A stretch of DNA of 64,000 nucleotides, taken from NCBI GenBank assembly GCA_034508935.3, contig CM067444.1, positions 37,273,550-37,337,549 of the forward strand. Reading direction: 5' to 3'. The stretch is from Berghia stephanieae (taxonomy: Eukaryota; Mollusca; Gastropoda; Nudibranchia; Aeolidiidae). The notes beneath the pieces were generated by a model. It was not told the origin of the DNA. It did not search any database and saw only the letters and a list, made by a program, of their open reading frames with translations. Within the stretch, counting starts at the first letter, position 1. Each line of letters opens with the position of its first letter. The position numbers were made by a program, and so were the translations under genes. This document shows, piece after piece, positions 23,557-35,150 of this stretch.

Positions 23557-23878
23557 AACATATACAAACAATACACATCCCTGGTCATCTATTGCCTATA
23601 TTATTAATGTTAATATATACATCCCATGCTGATTGTCACTACCCCCCCCCCCCCCCCACCCCCCAACCATTTCCACCATCCAAGTACCAGCGGCCTTTTC
23701 TCTTTGATTTCGTATCATGGTCTACCCGAAGCCCAACACCTCGATCGTTTGTGGGTCAACCCCCCCCCCTCCCCCTCCCCCCACCTTCGCCCGTAATCAA
23801 TTTATAATTTTCTCTCTATATAGAGCGCCACGTGCACAATTATATACTATTGAATGACACTGACCTTGCCCCTCCCCT
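22719..23878 (-). repeat. LTR, right copy (5' LTR of the element)
   Basis: Longer counterpart of the left LTR, with the same CA and C-rich internal tracts (23,520-23,560 and 23,642-23,662). A duplicated gttcggacttccttgttcat lies just inside the element at about 22,446 and 22,594. Confidence 0.8.
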
Positions 23879-24102
23879 AACACAAGCCAACAGCAACCCA
23901 AGCTATCCTCTATCACGTGACCTTAGATCCGATGCTGCATACCGCTTGAGAGTCTTCACTATCCAGATCTCGTTCATGGTCACGTGAGAAGGCTATTTCC
24001 GTTCGGGTACGGCGTTCGGCGTCTCGTTCGACCCGATTTCGTTAAAAGCCTAATGACAGTAGCATGCCAACACGTAGTTAGGTCATTCTATATGTACAAC
24101 GA

Positions 24103-24190
<88 letters not shown>

Positions 24191-24382
24191 CTCCCAATCA
24201 GAGCAGTATTAAGTGTCGTCAACGACAGAGTGAGTGACAATGATTGGGAACTCACAAAGATAGTGTCTTTTTATAACGCATTTGAACAAATTAACCCCAA
24301 CCGTCGTCAATGTGAAGAAATAACTGGCGATAGGCATTGATGGATACTGTAAAACTACTACTACTACTTCTACAACTACCAT
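23879..24382. other. No gene; TA microsatellite inside
   Basis: Unique sequence with two cacgtga sites, then the TA repeat, then about 190 bp of unrecognised sequence. Confidence 0.6.
24103..24187. repeat. (TA)n microsatellite
   Basis: About 42 uninterrupted TA units. Confidence 0.97.
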
Positions 24383-24669
24383 TAATTGAGCTTTATATAG
24401 CGCAATATCCACTAAATGTGCTCAAAGCGCTTTACAAGGGGTCCCTGGTCAACAGCAATATTTAACATGTAGGACGGGATATGCCGCCTGTTAGGCGATA
24501 TTACAATGTTTCGGACAAAGACACCGCTGTTAACGACCAGGTACTCATTTTACACTTGAGTACGATGAGAGCCTTTTCCAAGGACTCAACTATGCGCCGA
24601 GCTTGAGGCTCCAACCCAGGACCATCCGATCCGAAAGCGAGTGTGATAGCACTAGACCACATAGCCGCA
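24383..24669 (-). repeat. SINE-A, copy 3
   Basis: Full-length minus-strand copy. The tail ctttatatagcgcaatatcc is at the left and the tRNA head (actagaccacatagccgc) at the right. Confidence 0.9.
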
Positions 24670-24719
24670 CCATTATTATTATTACTCTACAACCAATATT
24701 TCTACTTCTTTAACATAAA

Positions 24720-24890
24720 ACTCAAACATGCATATAGTGTAATATCTACTAAACGTACTCAAAGCGCTGTACAAACTGGCCCATACCCAAGAGCAACACT
24801 TAACATGTAGGAGGAGACATGATGCCTTTTAGGCGTTATTACATGTTTTCCACCAAGGTACCTATTTATTTAACGCCTGAGAATTGTGTC
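24720..24890 (-). repeat. SINE-A, degraded fragment
   Basis: Tail half only, clearly older: gtgtaatatctactaaacgt, then ctcaaagcgctgtaca and acttaacatgtaggag. The head is missing. Confidence 0.75.
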
Positions 24891-25424
24891 TTATTTCGAG
24901 AACAAAATCTGAGTAACGAAACGTAATGAGTATAGGATCACCGGCAAAATGTCTGGACTTATCAGGTTCTGAACAATGCAAATAATGTATGATTCGGGCA
25001 CAGGTTCTCCGTTAATAAAGGAAACAATAAACAATGAAAAGTACAAATAAATCTGAATGGCTAGTACCTTTTCTATCCGCCCCTCCCCTCCCCCAACTCA
25101 TCTTCTTTTCAAGCATTTTAATCCCACCCCTCCCCCACCCCACCCTTGACAAATACCCTCTCTCTACACACTCTTCAATTAACCAATTAAAATTGACCAT
25201 AATTTATACGCCCCTCCCAATTAGCTGATAAAATGACAAGTCGTATTGTCCAGCAATCGGGAATCGGCGTAATAACGGTAGGTAAAATAAGCTCCTCCTA
25301 CTTTGATTCTTGATGAATTTTGTGGAGACGATCAACATTTCATTTTGATGTTACATAGCTATCAACCGACATTCCACATATTAATGAGAAGACACAAACA
25401 ATGAAACTCACCTCTTTGAGCTTG
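24891..25424. other. No gene; possible LTR-element leader fragment
   Basis: The stretch near 25,374-25,426 (catattaatgagaagac, cacctctttgagcttgctg) resembles the sequence inside the right LTR at about 22,543-22,593. It may be a remnant of a related element. The rest is not recognised. Confidence 0.4.
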
Positions 25425-25426
25425 CT

Positions 25427-25564
25427 GATCAGTCCCTCTAACAGATGTTGACACATACCTAGTATTAGTAGATACTAGGTGTGAAATGTGAAGGACATGC
25501 GAAATTGCGGCATCCGTCCCTTTGATCTAACAATGTCATATATGGTGCAAGAGAAGAACACCCA

Positions 25565-25626
<62 letters not shown>

Positions 25627-25787
25627 CAGTCTCTCTAACTGATGATGACAAATACCTGGTATTAGTAGATCCTAGGTGTGAAATGTGAAGAACATGCGAA
25701 ATTGCGGCATCCGTCCCTTTGATCCTAACAACGTACACAAGTCTATGTCATGTATGGTGCAAGAGAAGAACACCCTCCCCCCCCCCC

Positions 25788-25819
<32 letters not shown>

Positions 25820-25823
25820 GATC

Positions 25824-25872
<49 letters not shown>
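25427..25872. repeat. 195-bp tandem duplication with embedded (CT)n
   Basis: gatcagtccctctaac recurs 195 bp later as gatcagtctctctaac, and a third gatcagctctctc follows another 196 bp on. Each unit ends in a long CT run. The shared core includes ggacatgcgaaattgcggca or its one-base variant. Confidence 0.9.
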
Positions 25873-25878
<6 letters not shown>

Positions 25879-25935
25879 ACCGTTGTAGTCGTCGTCATAG
25901 TAATGGTAGTAATAGAAGTAGTGACAGTAGAAGTT

Positions 25936-26082
<147 letters not shown>

Positions 26083-26940
26083 AAAGAAGTATAATAGATT
26101 GATAGTTGAATGGATTGATGACCAAGTTGATCGACCATGAAGTTCATACTTTCATCACACCCTCGCAGCATTTTGTTTATTTATTTTTATCTAATTTTTG
26201 CTAACAATAACAACGCGTCTGTTCTGTCCCGAAATGCCAATGTTTACTGTTTTCTCATATAATTTTACGCTGCCAGTTTTCTGGAAACCCCGTATATCGT
26301 CAGTCTCTCTCTATTCTCGATTCATCCGATAACTGCTGACCATATTCAATTCAATGGCGGCGATTAGCCACTAAAAAGTGGCTGTTGCCCGGTCGCGAGT
26401 TTTTTTTTTTTTTGCACCCGTTTGGGCCATTTTTTGACGTCATCTGAGAATGATCCTCTTCGCCAACTAGCCTGCACTATTTTTAGCATCGCCACAATGG
26501 GAAAGCCGTGACAGAGGTCGGACAAGGCCATAGGTCAGCGCGCGCGTTGTTCAAGGTTCAAAGGGTGGTGCAGTTGGCTAGCCTACACTACACACTACAC
26601 AATGTACGCCTACCGTATTTTTGATTGCTAAGAAGAAGAAGAACGAGAAGAAGATAACATACTTTTTAAAATGTTTGATAATACTATAATACTGTAGTTG
26701 AAGTTTGAAATATAAGTTAGCAATAGAAATTAGACCACATTATTGTTGTCTTGAGATGTGTCTGCAATGGTAGCTAGTGTGGATAGATGCAGAGAAAGTA
26801 CGTTACACAAATCAAGTGCATTGTAGGGTCCATCTCTGTAGGTCTATTACTATATTTAGGTGATAAATGATTGCACAACTGTGATTGGTAAATTTATAAC
26901 TGCTGCAAAAATACAACAACAACAATTTTTTTTTTTAACG
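26083..26940. other. No gene; CRE-like site
   Basis: Unique sequence holding a tgacgtcat site at 26,436-26,444 and an atggcggcg motif near 26,354. These are promoter-like words, but no exon or transcript feature is visible beside them. Confidence 0.35.
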
Positions 26941-26944
26941 TAGT

Positions 26945-27592
26945 GTTTTTATGCACCTCCGTTGACGGTGTATCTTTTATGCACCTCCGTCACGATGCGC
27001 ATTCCACCTAATTTCATCAGCGATATTGTGTTTCTGTATTCGGACATGGCAAAAGTTATATTGTGACATATGTAGGATGTTTTTGTTAATAAATTTATAC
27101 AAAAATAATAATAAACTAAAAAATCGAAATATAGAACCAGAAAATAGAAGTTGCATTGAAGGTCTTAGAAAGACCTTATTATGTGATGGACAGTTAGGTG
27201 GCTCCGTAGCGCAGTGGACAAGCTGTCAGACTTTTTAACATTGAAAGTACTGGGTTCGATTCCCATTGTAAACATATATTTTTTAAAAAGTTTACTTTAT
27301 TGAGAAAGACATCTTTTATTTTTTTCAAAATCTTTTTATCGTTTTTAAAAACAATTAATTTTCTAAAATTCTTTATTTATTTAAGATCAGTATTTGTGTG
27401 CCATGTCTCTTTTTACCTTTGATTTTTTAAATTATTGTGAATATTCTTTAATTTATTATCATTGTATAAACGTACATCGGTAATCACTAAGCAGCGTGCT
27501 AAACTACAATCAAAAATTATTTAAACCTCATGGTCGTATGCAGTAACATTTTCATTAATTAACCATCACCGCCAACGGAGGTGCATAAAAAC
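26945..27592. mobile_element. MITE with 26-bp inverted ends
   Basis: The left end starts gtttttatgcacctccgttg, with acggtg following. The right end is its reverse complement with one mismatch. No coding sequence is present. A clear target duplication is not visible, so superfamily and exact ends are open. The core holds a tRNA-like sequence. Confidence 0.7.
27199..27273 (+). repeat. tRNA-like sequence in the MITE
   Basis: A-box-like tagcgcagtggacaag and a perfect B-box ggttcgattcc are spaced as in a tRNA. The acceptor strands do not pair and the anticodon stem is weak. It is a tRNA-derived relic or SINE head, not a tRNA gene. Confidence 0.65.
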
Positions 27593-27600
27593 GGTGCGTT

Positions 27601-27666
<66 letters not shown>

Positions 27667-27667
27667 C

Positions 27668-27708
<41 letters not shown>

Positions 27709-27725
27709 CAGCAGCAGCAGCAGTA
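27601..27725. repeat. (TAG)n / (CAG)n microsatellite
   Basis: TAG units with a short CAG block at the right end, directly after the MITE. Confidence 0.95.
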
Positions 27726-28394
27726 GCTGTAGTGGCAGTTGTTGCAAGTGGAGGTTAGTGGTGGTCAATCCTGGTGTTGAGTCCGCGTGGAGTCAGTGTT
27801 CCCAACGACTTGATCAGGTGAGTTTCCCTACGGTTCATATAAACCGCTTGCGTGTCAAAACAACACGTAAAAATAGTACTGTCACGTGATTATTTTTCTC
27901 CACGAATCAGCGTGAGACGGTAGACATTTTAAAACCTGCCTGTTCCCAACCTGGTGCAAAAAAAAAAAAAAAAACAAAAAAAAAAAAAAAAAAAAAAAAC
28001 TCGCTGCCCGGTCTGCCTCCAAGTCTGTGGTTTAGCCCGTATAATCACTGGTGGACGGAAAACACAGCTGCGTATTCAGTCCACTGGTGGACGGAAAACA
28101 CTGTTCCTTTTTTTTTTTTTGTTTCTCAATTTCCTCTCTTTTTTTCAGGGACAGCAAAGAGTAATACTAATACTCGACATGTACTGAGTAAAGTACACAA
28201 ATGTAATACTGAAATGATATTAAGTTTAAATAATATCCGTGTATGTAATAAATAATAAATAAATAAATAAATGAAAATACCATTTTTAACGACCAATATG
28301 GCATCTTTAGCATAATCTTGACAGATGAACTTTTTGCTCTTTTGGAGGCTGGCTCAAACATATTTTTATCATTGCGTTGACTAGTGGCTATTTC
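27726..28394. other. No gene; poly-A and a short duplication
   Basis: Poly-A near 27,957-28,000. Two copies of actggtggacggaaaacac lie at 28,048-28,066 and 28,082-28,100. The stretch between them (gtattcagtccac) recurs beside the twin-primed LINE near 12,080-12,094. An AAAT repeat lies at 28,246-28,272. Confidence 0.5.
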
Positions 28395-28726
28395 ATCTCA
28401 GCAGTGGCGTAGGGCCTTAAAGGCTATTAAGGCTAAGCCACATGTCGTCATTGTCTTGAGAATTTGTAAGAATTTAACAAAAAAAAGTCACATTTTTCAT
28501 TTTCTTTTTCATAAACAATGAAATTCATTTTTGGCCTGGTGTTAAAAACCCCTTACAGAGCCTCAAAACTTGAACCAATCACACCGCTTTGAATTTACAA
28601 CAGCTCGAGTCGTACTCGTGCCACTGACCAATCAATAAAGTGAGTGGAGCAGGCACTTATGTTGGTAACAACAAGAGATAGAAAAGAGTAGAAAAGTGCC
28701 AGAAGACAATAGAGAATAAACATTTT

Positions 28727-28817
28727 TTTCGCGGCGGTTTGAACCTGCGATCTTATTGGTACGACAACTCCGCCTGGCCGGTGAGAGCGTGACTCTACCG
28801 TATGAGCTATCCACGAA
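28727..28817 (-). repeat. tRNA-derived block in the array, unit 1
   Basis: On the minus strand, ggttcgtggatagctcatac gives an A-box-like start and gcaggttcaaaccg a B-box. It looks like a SINE head captured in the tandem unit. Confidence 0.65.
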
Positions 28818-29125
28818 CCCCAAAAAATTCGTTTCAAACTCAGGTCATTCATTAATAGAGCCTTCTCTCACCGACTACTGGAGATCGCGGGTCCAACACA
28901 CACACACAACCACGCGGAGTATTTAGCCAGCAGTTAAGCTTAATAGCCAATATTCTCAACACAAACATAATATAACATAGAAACAATTGACATTGCGTAT
29001 GCTCCAGTATATGGGGTGAATTTTTAATTCAGAAAAGTGAGTGGAGCAGGCACTTATGTTGGTAACAACAAGAGATGAAGTGAGTAGAAAAGTGCAAGAA
29101 GACAATAGAGAATAAAAATAGCGGC

Positions 29126-29217
29126 GGTGATGGAGTTTGAACCTGCGACCTTATTGGTACAACTCCGCCTGGTCGGTGAGAGCGTGACTCTACCGTACGA
29201 GCTATCCACGAACCCCA
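29126..29217 (-). repeat. tRNA-derived block in the array, unit 2
   Basis: Second copy of the same block, with gcaggttcaaactcc as the B-box region and ggatagctcgtacggtagag as the A-box region. Confidence 0.65.
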
Positions 29218-29500
29218 AAAAATTCGTTTCAAACTCAGGTCATTCATTACTAGAGCCTTCTCTCACCGACTACTGGGCCCGTTCTAATGAACGCGGACTA
29301 GCGCTTAGTCCCGGACTATCTCTGACTTTAGTAAATGACTAGAAAAAATCGGATTTAATGTGAGCTGACTAAGCTAGTCCCAGACTAAAATCACGTCACC
29401 TTCGGACTAAGTTTGGCCAAGATTTAGTCACTTGCTCGAGTCGGACTTGATCGTTTAGTCTCTGACTAGTAACTAAGAAACGGCGTCAACAAAGTCAACA

Positions 29501-29511
29501 AAGATGGCGGC
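29501..29511 (+). promoter_or_regulatory. YY1-like site upstream of the transposase
   Basis: aagatggcggc is a match to the YY1 consensus and lies 450 bp before the transposase start. YY1 sites are known to set transcription starts in some mobile elements. The role here is inferred. Confidence 0.45.
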
Positions 29512-29954
29512 CAATGTTAGACGACTCGGTTCGCGAGAAAAAAATACATAGAAAAAGAATTATAACGACAAAAGTAATCTGTTGATATTTGTCAATACTA
29601 AAGGAAACGGTTTAAAGGTCACAGATCGTCGAAAGCACACATTTTTGTCCGGGAAACTAATAAATCTGATGAAGTTGAGTGACTCAGTGAGTCTGAGCCT
29701 GAGATTTCAGCTTCGCTTGGTTCGAAGTTTAGATTTAGATATTTAGAGAATAACAAACACACAACTAGACCTAGCTTATTTTTTAATATGAAAATTATGT
29801 TGTTTAGCTAAAACACCCCTACCCCCTTTTATTTTCTTTATTTTTGTGCCAAGCAAAGCAATGGGAAGTTACTCTCGATCACATGACGTGATTCGTATGA
29901 CTATGACTATGACACTGTCATTGACAGTACTGCCAAAACAACTGTCAACACATG

Positions 29955-29965
29955 AAAATGGCGGC
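29955..29965 (+). promoter_or_regulatory. YY1-like site over the transposase start
   Basis: aaaatggcggc overlaps the M-A-A-A start of the transposase, a second near-consensus YY1 word in the same orientation. Confidence 0.35.
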
Positions 29966-30684
29966 AGCTGTGCTGTTTCAAATTCGTCAGAGAACACTGA
30001 TTCAACGGGAGAGGGTGTTTCGGGTCAGACTTAATCCCATCGATTCGTTTAACGACGATGAAATATACGAACATTTCCGTTTTCATCGTGAACACATTTT
30101 TATAATTTGTGATCTTGTAAAAGACGACCTTGATCGTCTTCTCTGGAGGAAAGGTTAGTATCTGTATTCATTTTAATTTTAATTCTAATCTCATACTAGA
30201 CTAATCTTTAAAGAGAAGTTTTCTTATATTCTCATGCATCCAACCCTAAATCGGTGCGGGCAAGACTTCTTCTTCTTCTTCTCCTTCATCTTCACACCTC
30301 CTCGTCCTTCATCAACATCATCATGTTCATCTTCTTCTGCCACTTCTTCCTCCTCCTCTTCTTCTTCTCAACTGAACTAGTCAAACTAAGTGTTAGTGTT
30401 GGTAGATTTCTCTAATCATCACACACAAACCACTATGACTGTTACTGGTATGACATGGAATGGAAATTTTTTCACCGCTCTCTGGCACTATTGAATTTTG
30501 CATTCCCTTAACCAATTTTCGAGCTCTTGTCGGAGATTATTTTCACTGTAATTGTAATATTTTTGAAAGGGAACATTTTTCATTAGCAAAACCAGTTTAG
30601 AATTGAAGAAAAAAAAATTGTACAGTTGGACTGACAAATTGCTGAGGAGAATCAATCTTTAAAATAGGATTTTTCACTCGAGGC

Positions 30685-31070
30685 GATGGGGCAGCGTGGC
30701 TCAGCAGTATGGTCTTTGCTTTGTATCCAAAAGGTAATTAGTTTGATCACCCGTTGTACTGTGCGGCCTTGAGCAATCCATCTCGTCCTAGTTCCATTTG
30801 CGGCACTGCACTGCGGCTGATGTCTGGGTTATTCCAGTGTTCCCTTGGAATAGACGCTAAAGACAGACAAATTTCCCCATTGGATGAAAAAAGGGAATGT
30901 TATCTTTATATGCATATATGCTGGTCTGACATCCGAATGCAATATGGGCCTCGTTTAACATTGTTGCACTGGACATTATTTTGTGTAATTTTTTGAGATT
31001 TTCATTATAACAATGAGCTCATGATGTATTGGGTTATCAGACCTGCAAATTAGTGCACGTTGCCTTAAGG
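30685..31070 (+). repeat. SINE-B, tRNA-derived, full-length copy
   Basis: The head has tggctcagcagtatgg and a decayed B-box. The body includes gggttattccagtgttccct, and the tail includes gggttatcagacctgcaaat and ends agtgcacgt. Other pieces lie at 32,150-32,325, 33,645-33,735, 46,230-46,350, 47,540-47,597 and 57,785-57,867. It lies in a transposase intron. Confidence 0.8.
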
Positions 31071-31239
31071 CTTAAGGAAAATTAGTTTATTTCATCCCAG
31101 CTTAAATGATGAGATTTACCGTTATAATATTATAATAAATGCGAGAGTAAAATACAAACTATGACACTATTTCAATACGAAGCAGAAATCAGAGCCATTC
31201 GAAACATTACAAGAAATACAAACAAAAAAAGAAAAGAAA

Positions 31240-31512
31240 AATATCGGATCGGAAGGTCCTGGGTTCGAGCCTCGTGCTCGGCGCATAGTTGAGTCCTTGG
31301 AAAAGACTCTTTACTCACATTCTCTCACCGTACTCAGGTGTAAAATGAGTACCTGGCCGTTAACAGTGTTGTCTTTGTCCGAAAAATTGTAATATCGCCT
31401 GACAGGCGTCATGTCCTGTCCTACATGTTAAATGTTGCTGTTGACCAGGGAACTGTTGTAAAGCGCTTTGAGCACATTTAATGGATATTGCGCTATATAA
31501 AGCTCAATTTAA
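31240..31512 (+). repeat. SINE-A, 5'-truncated copy
   Basis: Starts inside the tRNA head at atcggatcggaaggtcctgg and ends gatattgcgctatataaagc. Confidence 0.9.
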
Positions 31513-32149
31513 TTTAGTATGAATCAAGTAAAAATCCTCTCTTGCGGTTATACCAAAGCTGTTAAAAAATCGTAATATGTTGTTTCAAAACTTGTGTCGT
31601 GTTTTTAAAATTTCACTTCAAATACACATTACAAAGATGTTGTCGACGGTCAATTTAAATAAAGTATTTCACTGGATAGACTTTAAAAAGTGAAAGTAAT
31701 ACATTCGAGTACAGTTTCCTTGAACTTGAACTCATTCGAATATCCCAAATTTTTTCATTATTATTTTTAGTTGTCATTCCATTCCTTACTTGAACTAATT
31801 TCACCTAGCCAATGTAAAAAAGGATTTGATTAATTCAAGGTTTTATTTTAATGCGCCCTGTTATTTCGACCACCGAAAATTTACTGTTACATTGACAGTT
31901 ACGTTTGTGTACAATATGATACACATGCATACACACAGGCACTCACACACTCCATTGTCATTTCGCATAATTGACACCTCTCTTACTTATTCTTATCACT
32001 TCGCCATTCATTCTAATTTCAATGCCACATGCCATGATTTGCTACTAGTTGGCTACGTCATTAAATGAATGATGTGATACAGGAACCTCCCAATAAAGTA
32101 AATAATAATTATAAATTTCCCTTTAATAGTCCTCATGCGGAAATTTGTC

Positions 32150-32325
32150 TTAGGGTTTATTCAATGGGAATACTGGAATAACTCCGGTGTCACCAACAGC
32201 ACAGCGCTGCAAATTGAGCTAGGGAGAGATGGCTTGTTGATGGCCACATGCCATGGTGTATATTCGAACTAGGTATCTTTTGGGTACGAAGCAAAGACCA
32301 TACTGGTGAGGCACAAGCGTCAAGT
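32150..32325 (-). repeat. SINE-B fragment
   Basis: Minus-strand body and head: tattcaatgggaatactgga, then gggtacgaagcaaagaccat at the head end. The tail is missing. Confidence 0.7.
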
Positions 32326-32349
32326 ACAATGACATTTTTTTAAAAATTA

Positions 32350-32652
32350 TTAAAATTTAGCTTTACATAGCGCAATATCCACTAAATGTGCTCAAAGCGC
32401 TTTACAAGGGGACACTGGTCAACAGCAACATTTAACATGTAGGACGAGACAAGCGCCTGTTAGGCGATATTACAATTTTTCGGACAAAGGCACCTCTGCT
32501 AACAGCCAGGTACTCATTTTACACATGAGTACAGTGAGAGAATGTGAGTAAAGAGCCTTTTCCAAGGACTCAACTATGTGCCGAGCGCGAGGCTCGAACC
32601 CAGGACCTTCCGATCCGAAAGCGAGTGTCATACCACTAGACCACATCTGCAC
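32350..32652 (-). repeat. SINE-A, full-length copy
   Basis: Tail ctttacatagcgcaatatcc at left; B-box aggctcgaaccc and head accactagaccacat at right. Confidence 0.92.
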
Positions 32653-32735
32653 AAAGACATCATGCTGAAAGTAATCGCATCAAATAGTTCTTCCTTCACT
32701 CCTTCAGAGCTGCAAGGCTGGTGTAGCGGGAGTTT

Positions 32736-32840
32736 ATCTATGTTTCTTTAGTGTGAAACAGACAATAGTAATTGCTTGCTACCCCTTGGATAGGACACAG
32801 GTTTATTGTAAAGAACTTTCCACCAGATCTAACAAATACA
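32736..32840 (+). repeat. SINE-C-like repeat, copy 1
   Basis: Shares tgaaacagacaatarnaatt and gcttgctacccyttg with the next copy. No tRNA head is obvious. Confidence 0.55.
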
Positions 32841-33051
32841 GATTACCCACCCCATCATTCCTGGGTGGTCAGTGGGGTCAAATAAAAATCTCTACTTTGC
32901 CCTTAGCATGTAAAGCGAATACCCTAATAATTGAGCTAGAGGGACCAACTTCGCATCAAAGACCTGTTTAGATATCCTTAAATATTTGAAATGAAAAAAA
33001 AAATAATTTAATGAATAGCAGTCCTTCAGAGGCATGAAGCCCAAGGAGCCA

Positions 33052-33160
33052 GGGTTTATCCCGGTTTCTATGGCATGAAACAGACAATAACAATTGCTTG
33101 CTACCCTTTGAATAGGAAGGTAGTCTATCACAAAGTACTTTCATGAGATCTGACAGACTT
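33052..33160 (+). repeat. SINE-C-like repeat, copy 2
   Basis: Second copy, with ggtttctatggcatgaaaca and gataggaaggtagtctatca-like sequence. About 310 bp separate the two copies. Confidence 0.55.
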
Positions 33161-33640
33161 AGCTACAGAAGCACAACCCCTCCGACTATCACTATCTCCC
33201 CCCCCCCCCCCCCCTTTCTACCACTTACATTACATCAGAAAAAGGGGCAAGTTGGAACAATGCAATGGTTTATTCCTCTGTTCCCCTCTCCTCTGCCTCC
33301 ATCCATTCTAACCCCACTACTGGCAGTCACTACCACTACTAAATGCTCTTCAAAACTTGTAATAGTAAAGCACCATCCCAGTGATAAGAAAAGACATCAT
33401 CAGGCTTCACATAAAAGCTCATTACCCAATCAGTTTTCATCAGGCACAGTTACTCAATCAGTCAGTTGTCACACATCATTCGCTTTATTAGGCATAGGAC
33501 TATCAACATATTGATCAGTCAGTCACTTGCCTCCCACCCACTAGCCTTTTGTTGAGTCGTCATGGTATGTTACACAAAGTACATGGTTGTTAAAAGGTCA
33601 CCCAATGACTATTACTCCCCCACCCTCATCCATCTCCATT
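33161..33640. other. Transposase intron, no exon seen
   Basis: C-rich tract at 33,200-33,216 and an open frame of 123 codons on the plus strand that is Pro/Ser/Thr-rich and without recognisable domain. The missing middle transposase exon was sought here and not found. Confidence 0.4.
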
Positions 33641-33644
33641 CCCT

Positions 33645-33737
33645 GACGCCTGGGTTATTCCATTCTTCCCTTGGAACAGACCCTGAGACACATTTCTCCT
33701 ATGGGATGAATAAAAGGAATTTTATTATTTTATAAGA
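33645..33737 (+). repeat. SINE-B internal fragment
   Basis: cctgggttattccattcttc and gatgaataaaaggaatttta match the SINE-B body near 30,823-30,905. Confidence 0.65.
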
Positions 33738-34397
33738 GGCCATTGTGCGCGAGCTGTACTGTACGTAAGTTGACTACACTTCCTGATTTAGATTTTATTG
33801 CAGGTTTTAATATATGCAAAAATTTTCCTTCTCCCATTTTTAGGTCGTCTCTGATGCAATTTTATAAGTTACAAACTTGGTTCCTAAGTGGCCTGGTTCA
33901 GTGCATGATGCAAATTTTTTAGGAAATCTGGGCTATTCTTTGCATTTGAGGATCCACATCGCAGGGCTTTGGATGGTGTGATCCTTGGAGACAGTCGTTA
34001 TATGTTAAGAAATTGGCTAATGACCCCAATACCAAAACCCCCAAAATAGAGGAGAAGAGGCATTTAACACCGCCCATCGTATCACAAAATGCACGATTGA
34101 AAGGTAAGTTTTACCAATCATATAATCCCACCCTCCAGGAAACAATAACATTTTGATAATTTTTGAAATTTAATATTTCAGGTTTATTTTTATATCCACT
34201 TTAACAATACAATTTGCAAATGATCAATGAAAATAAAAGAAAATTAACCAAAAAAAATAGTTGTAATCATACTGTCATTGTCATGCTAGTATAAACATTA
34301 CATTTTTTTTTTTTTTGAAGAACTCAGATTAACCATTATATGTAATTCTTTCCCTTCTAATTGTAATTAAATGACTGAGAAAAAAAAAAAAAAAAAA

Positions 34398-34520
<123 letters not shown>

Positions 34521-35074
34521 CCATTTAATTTTAATTGGTTTTAAGTGTACATGTACAAGTACAAGCAATTATTGTCATTTCAACAGAGTCATTGGAGTGG
34601 TTAAAAGAAGATGGAATTGTCTCCATGACGAGCTCAGAATGACGCCTGACAGAGCCTGCAAGGTTATTTATGTGTTTTTGGCTCCACAACTTTGCTGTTG
34701 ATGCTGGCCTACCCATGGAAGAAAACAACCGTAATGATGATGATGATGACAGCAATCATAACTTTTCTCCTATTGGGACTCGGGAAGGAGCATCTGAACA
34801 GAACGTCTTGCTGCTGGCAAGGCAGCCAGGCTGACTTTGATTAATAGTGCTTTTAGAAATATCGTTGAACCTCTCTAATCAGGAAATAAATATAATCATT
34901 AATGTAGTACATCACTCTGCAAGTATACTGTGTGCAGTATTCTTGTTGTGATGAGCTACATAAATGTCATACTGTTTTAATTATTGTTCCAGCTGGTCAT
35001 ATGGAAACACATTTCTATATCATATAACTACAAGTCGCCTATCAGGCATCTAGTACTCTTTGACTATCCCATTT

Positions 35075-35150
35075 TACTCCTTTTTACTGGCGCTGATGTG
35101 TTGCAAGTGCTGTAAAACCCTTAAAAACAAAAACAAACCTGTTTGGCAGG
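35075..35150 (+). repeat. SINE-D-like tail, copy 1
   Basis: ctttttactggcgctgatgt, then ttgcaagtgctgtaaaaccc and an aacaaa tail. Two more copies lie near 37,850-38,010. Confidence 0.6.

Larger units (their letters stand above)
17138..23878 (-). mobile_element. Gmr1-like Ty3/gypsy-class LTR element (fossil)
   Basis: A direct repeat of about 1.0-1.15 kb lies at both ends. On the minus strand, from right to left, come a gag-type CCHC region, protease, integrase, then reverse transcriptase with RNase H. The RT resembles Ty3/gypsy, but integrase precedes RT as in Ty1/copia. That is the order described for the Gmr1 group. It is broken: the coding regions are interrupted in roughly eight to ten places. 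By eye, about 360 bases of the two LTRs differ at about seven positions, near 98% identity, which suggests a fairly recent insertion. Confidence 0.87.
28638..29275 (+). repeat. 397-bp tandem array in the hAT, left half
   Basis: The marker agtgagtggagcaggcactt occurs at about 28,639 and 29,036. The array continues on the far side of the Harbinger (42,803-43,306), where the marker recurs at about 42,963. Spacing after removing the insertion is again 397 bp. Each unit holds an antisense tRNA-like block. Confidence 0.93.

Noticed and set aside
27199-27273. Functional tRNA gene
   Set aside because: A- and B-boxes are present, but acceptor strands do not pair and the anticodon arm is poor.
33143-33514. 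123-codon Pro/Ser/Thr-rich frame
   Set aside because: Lies in a transposase intron beside a C-rich tract, has biased composition and no family resemblance.
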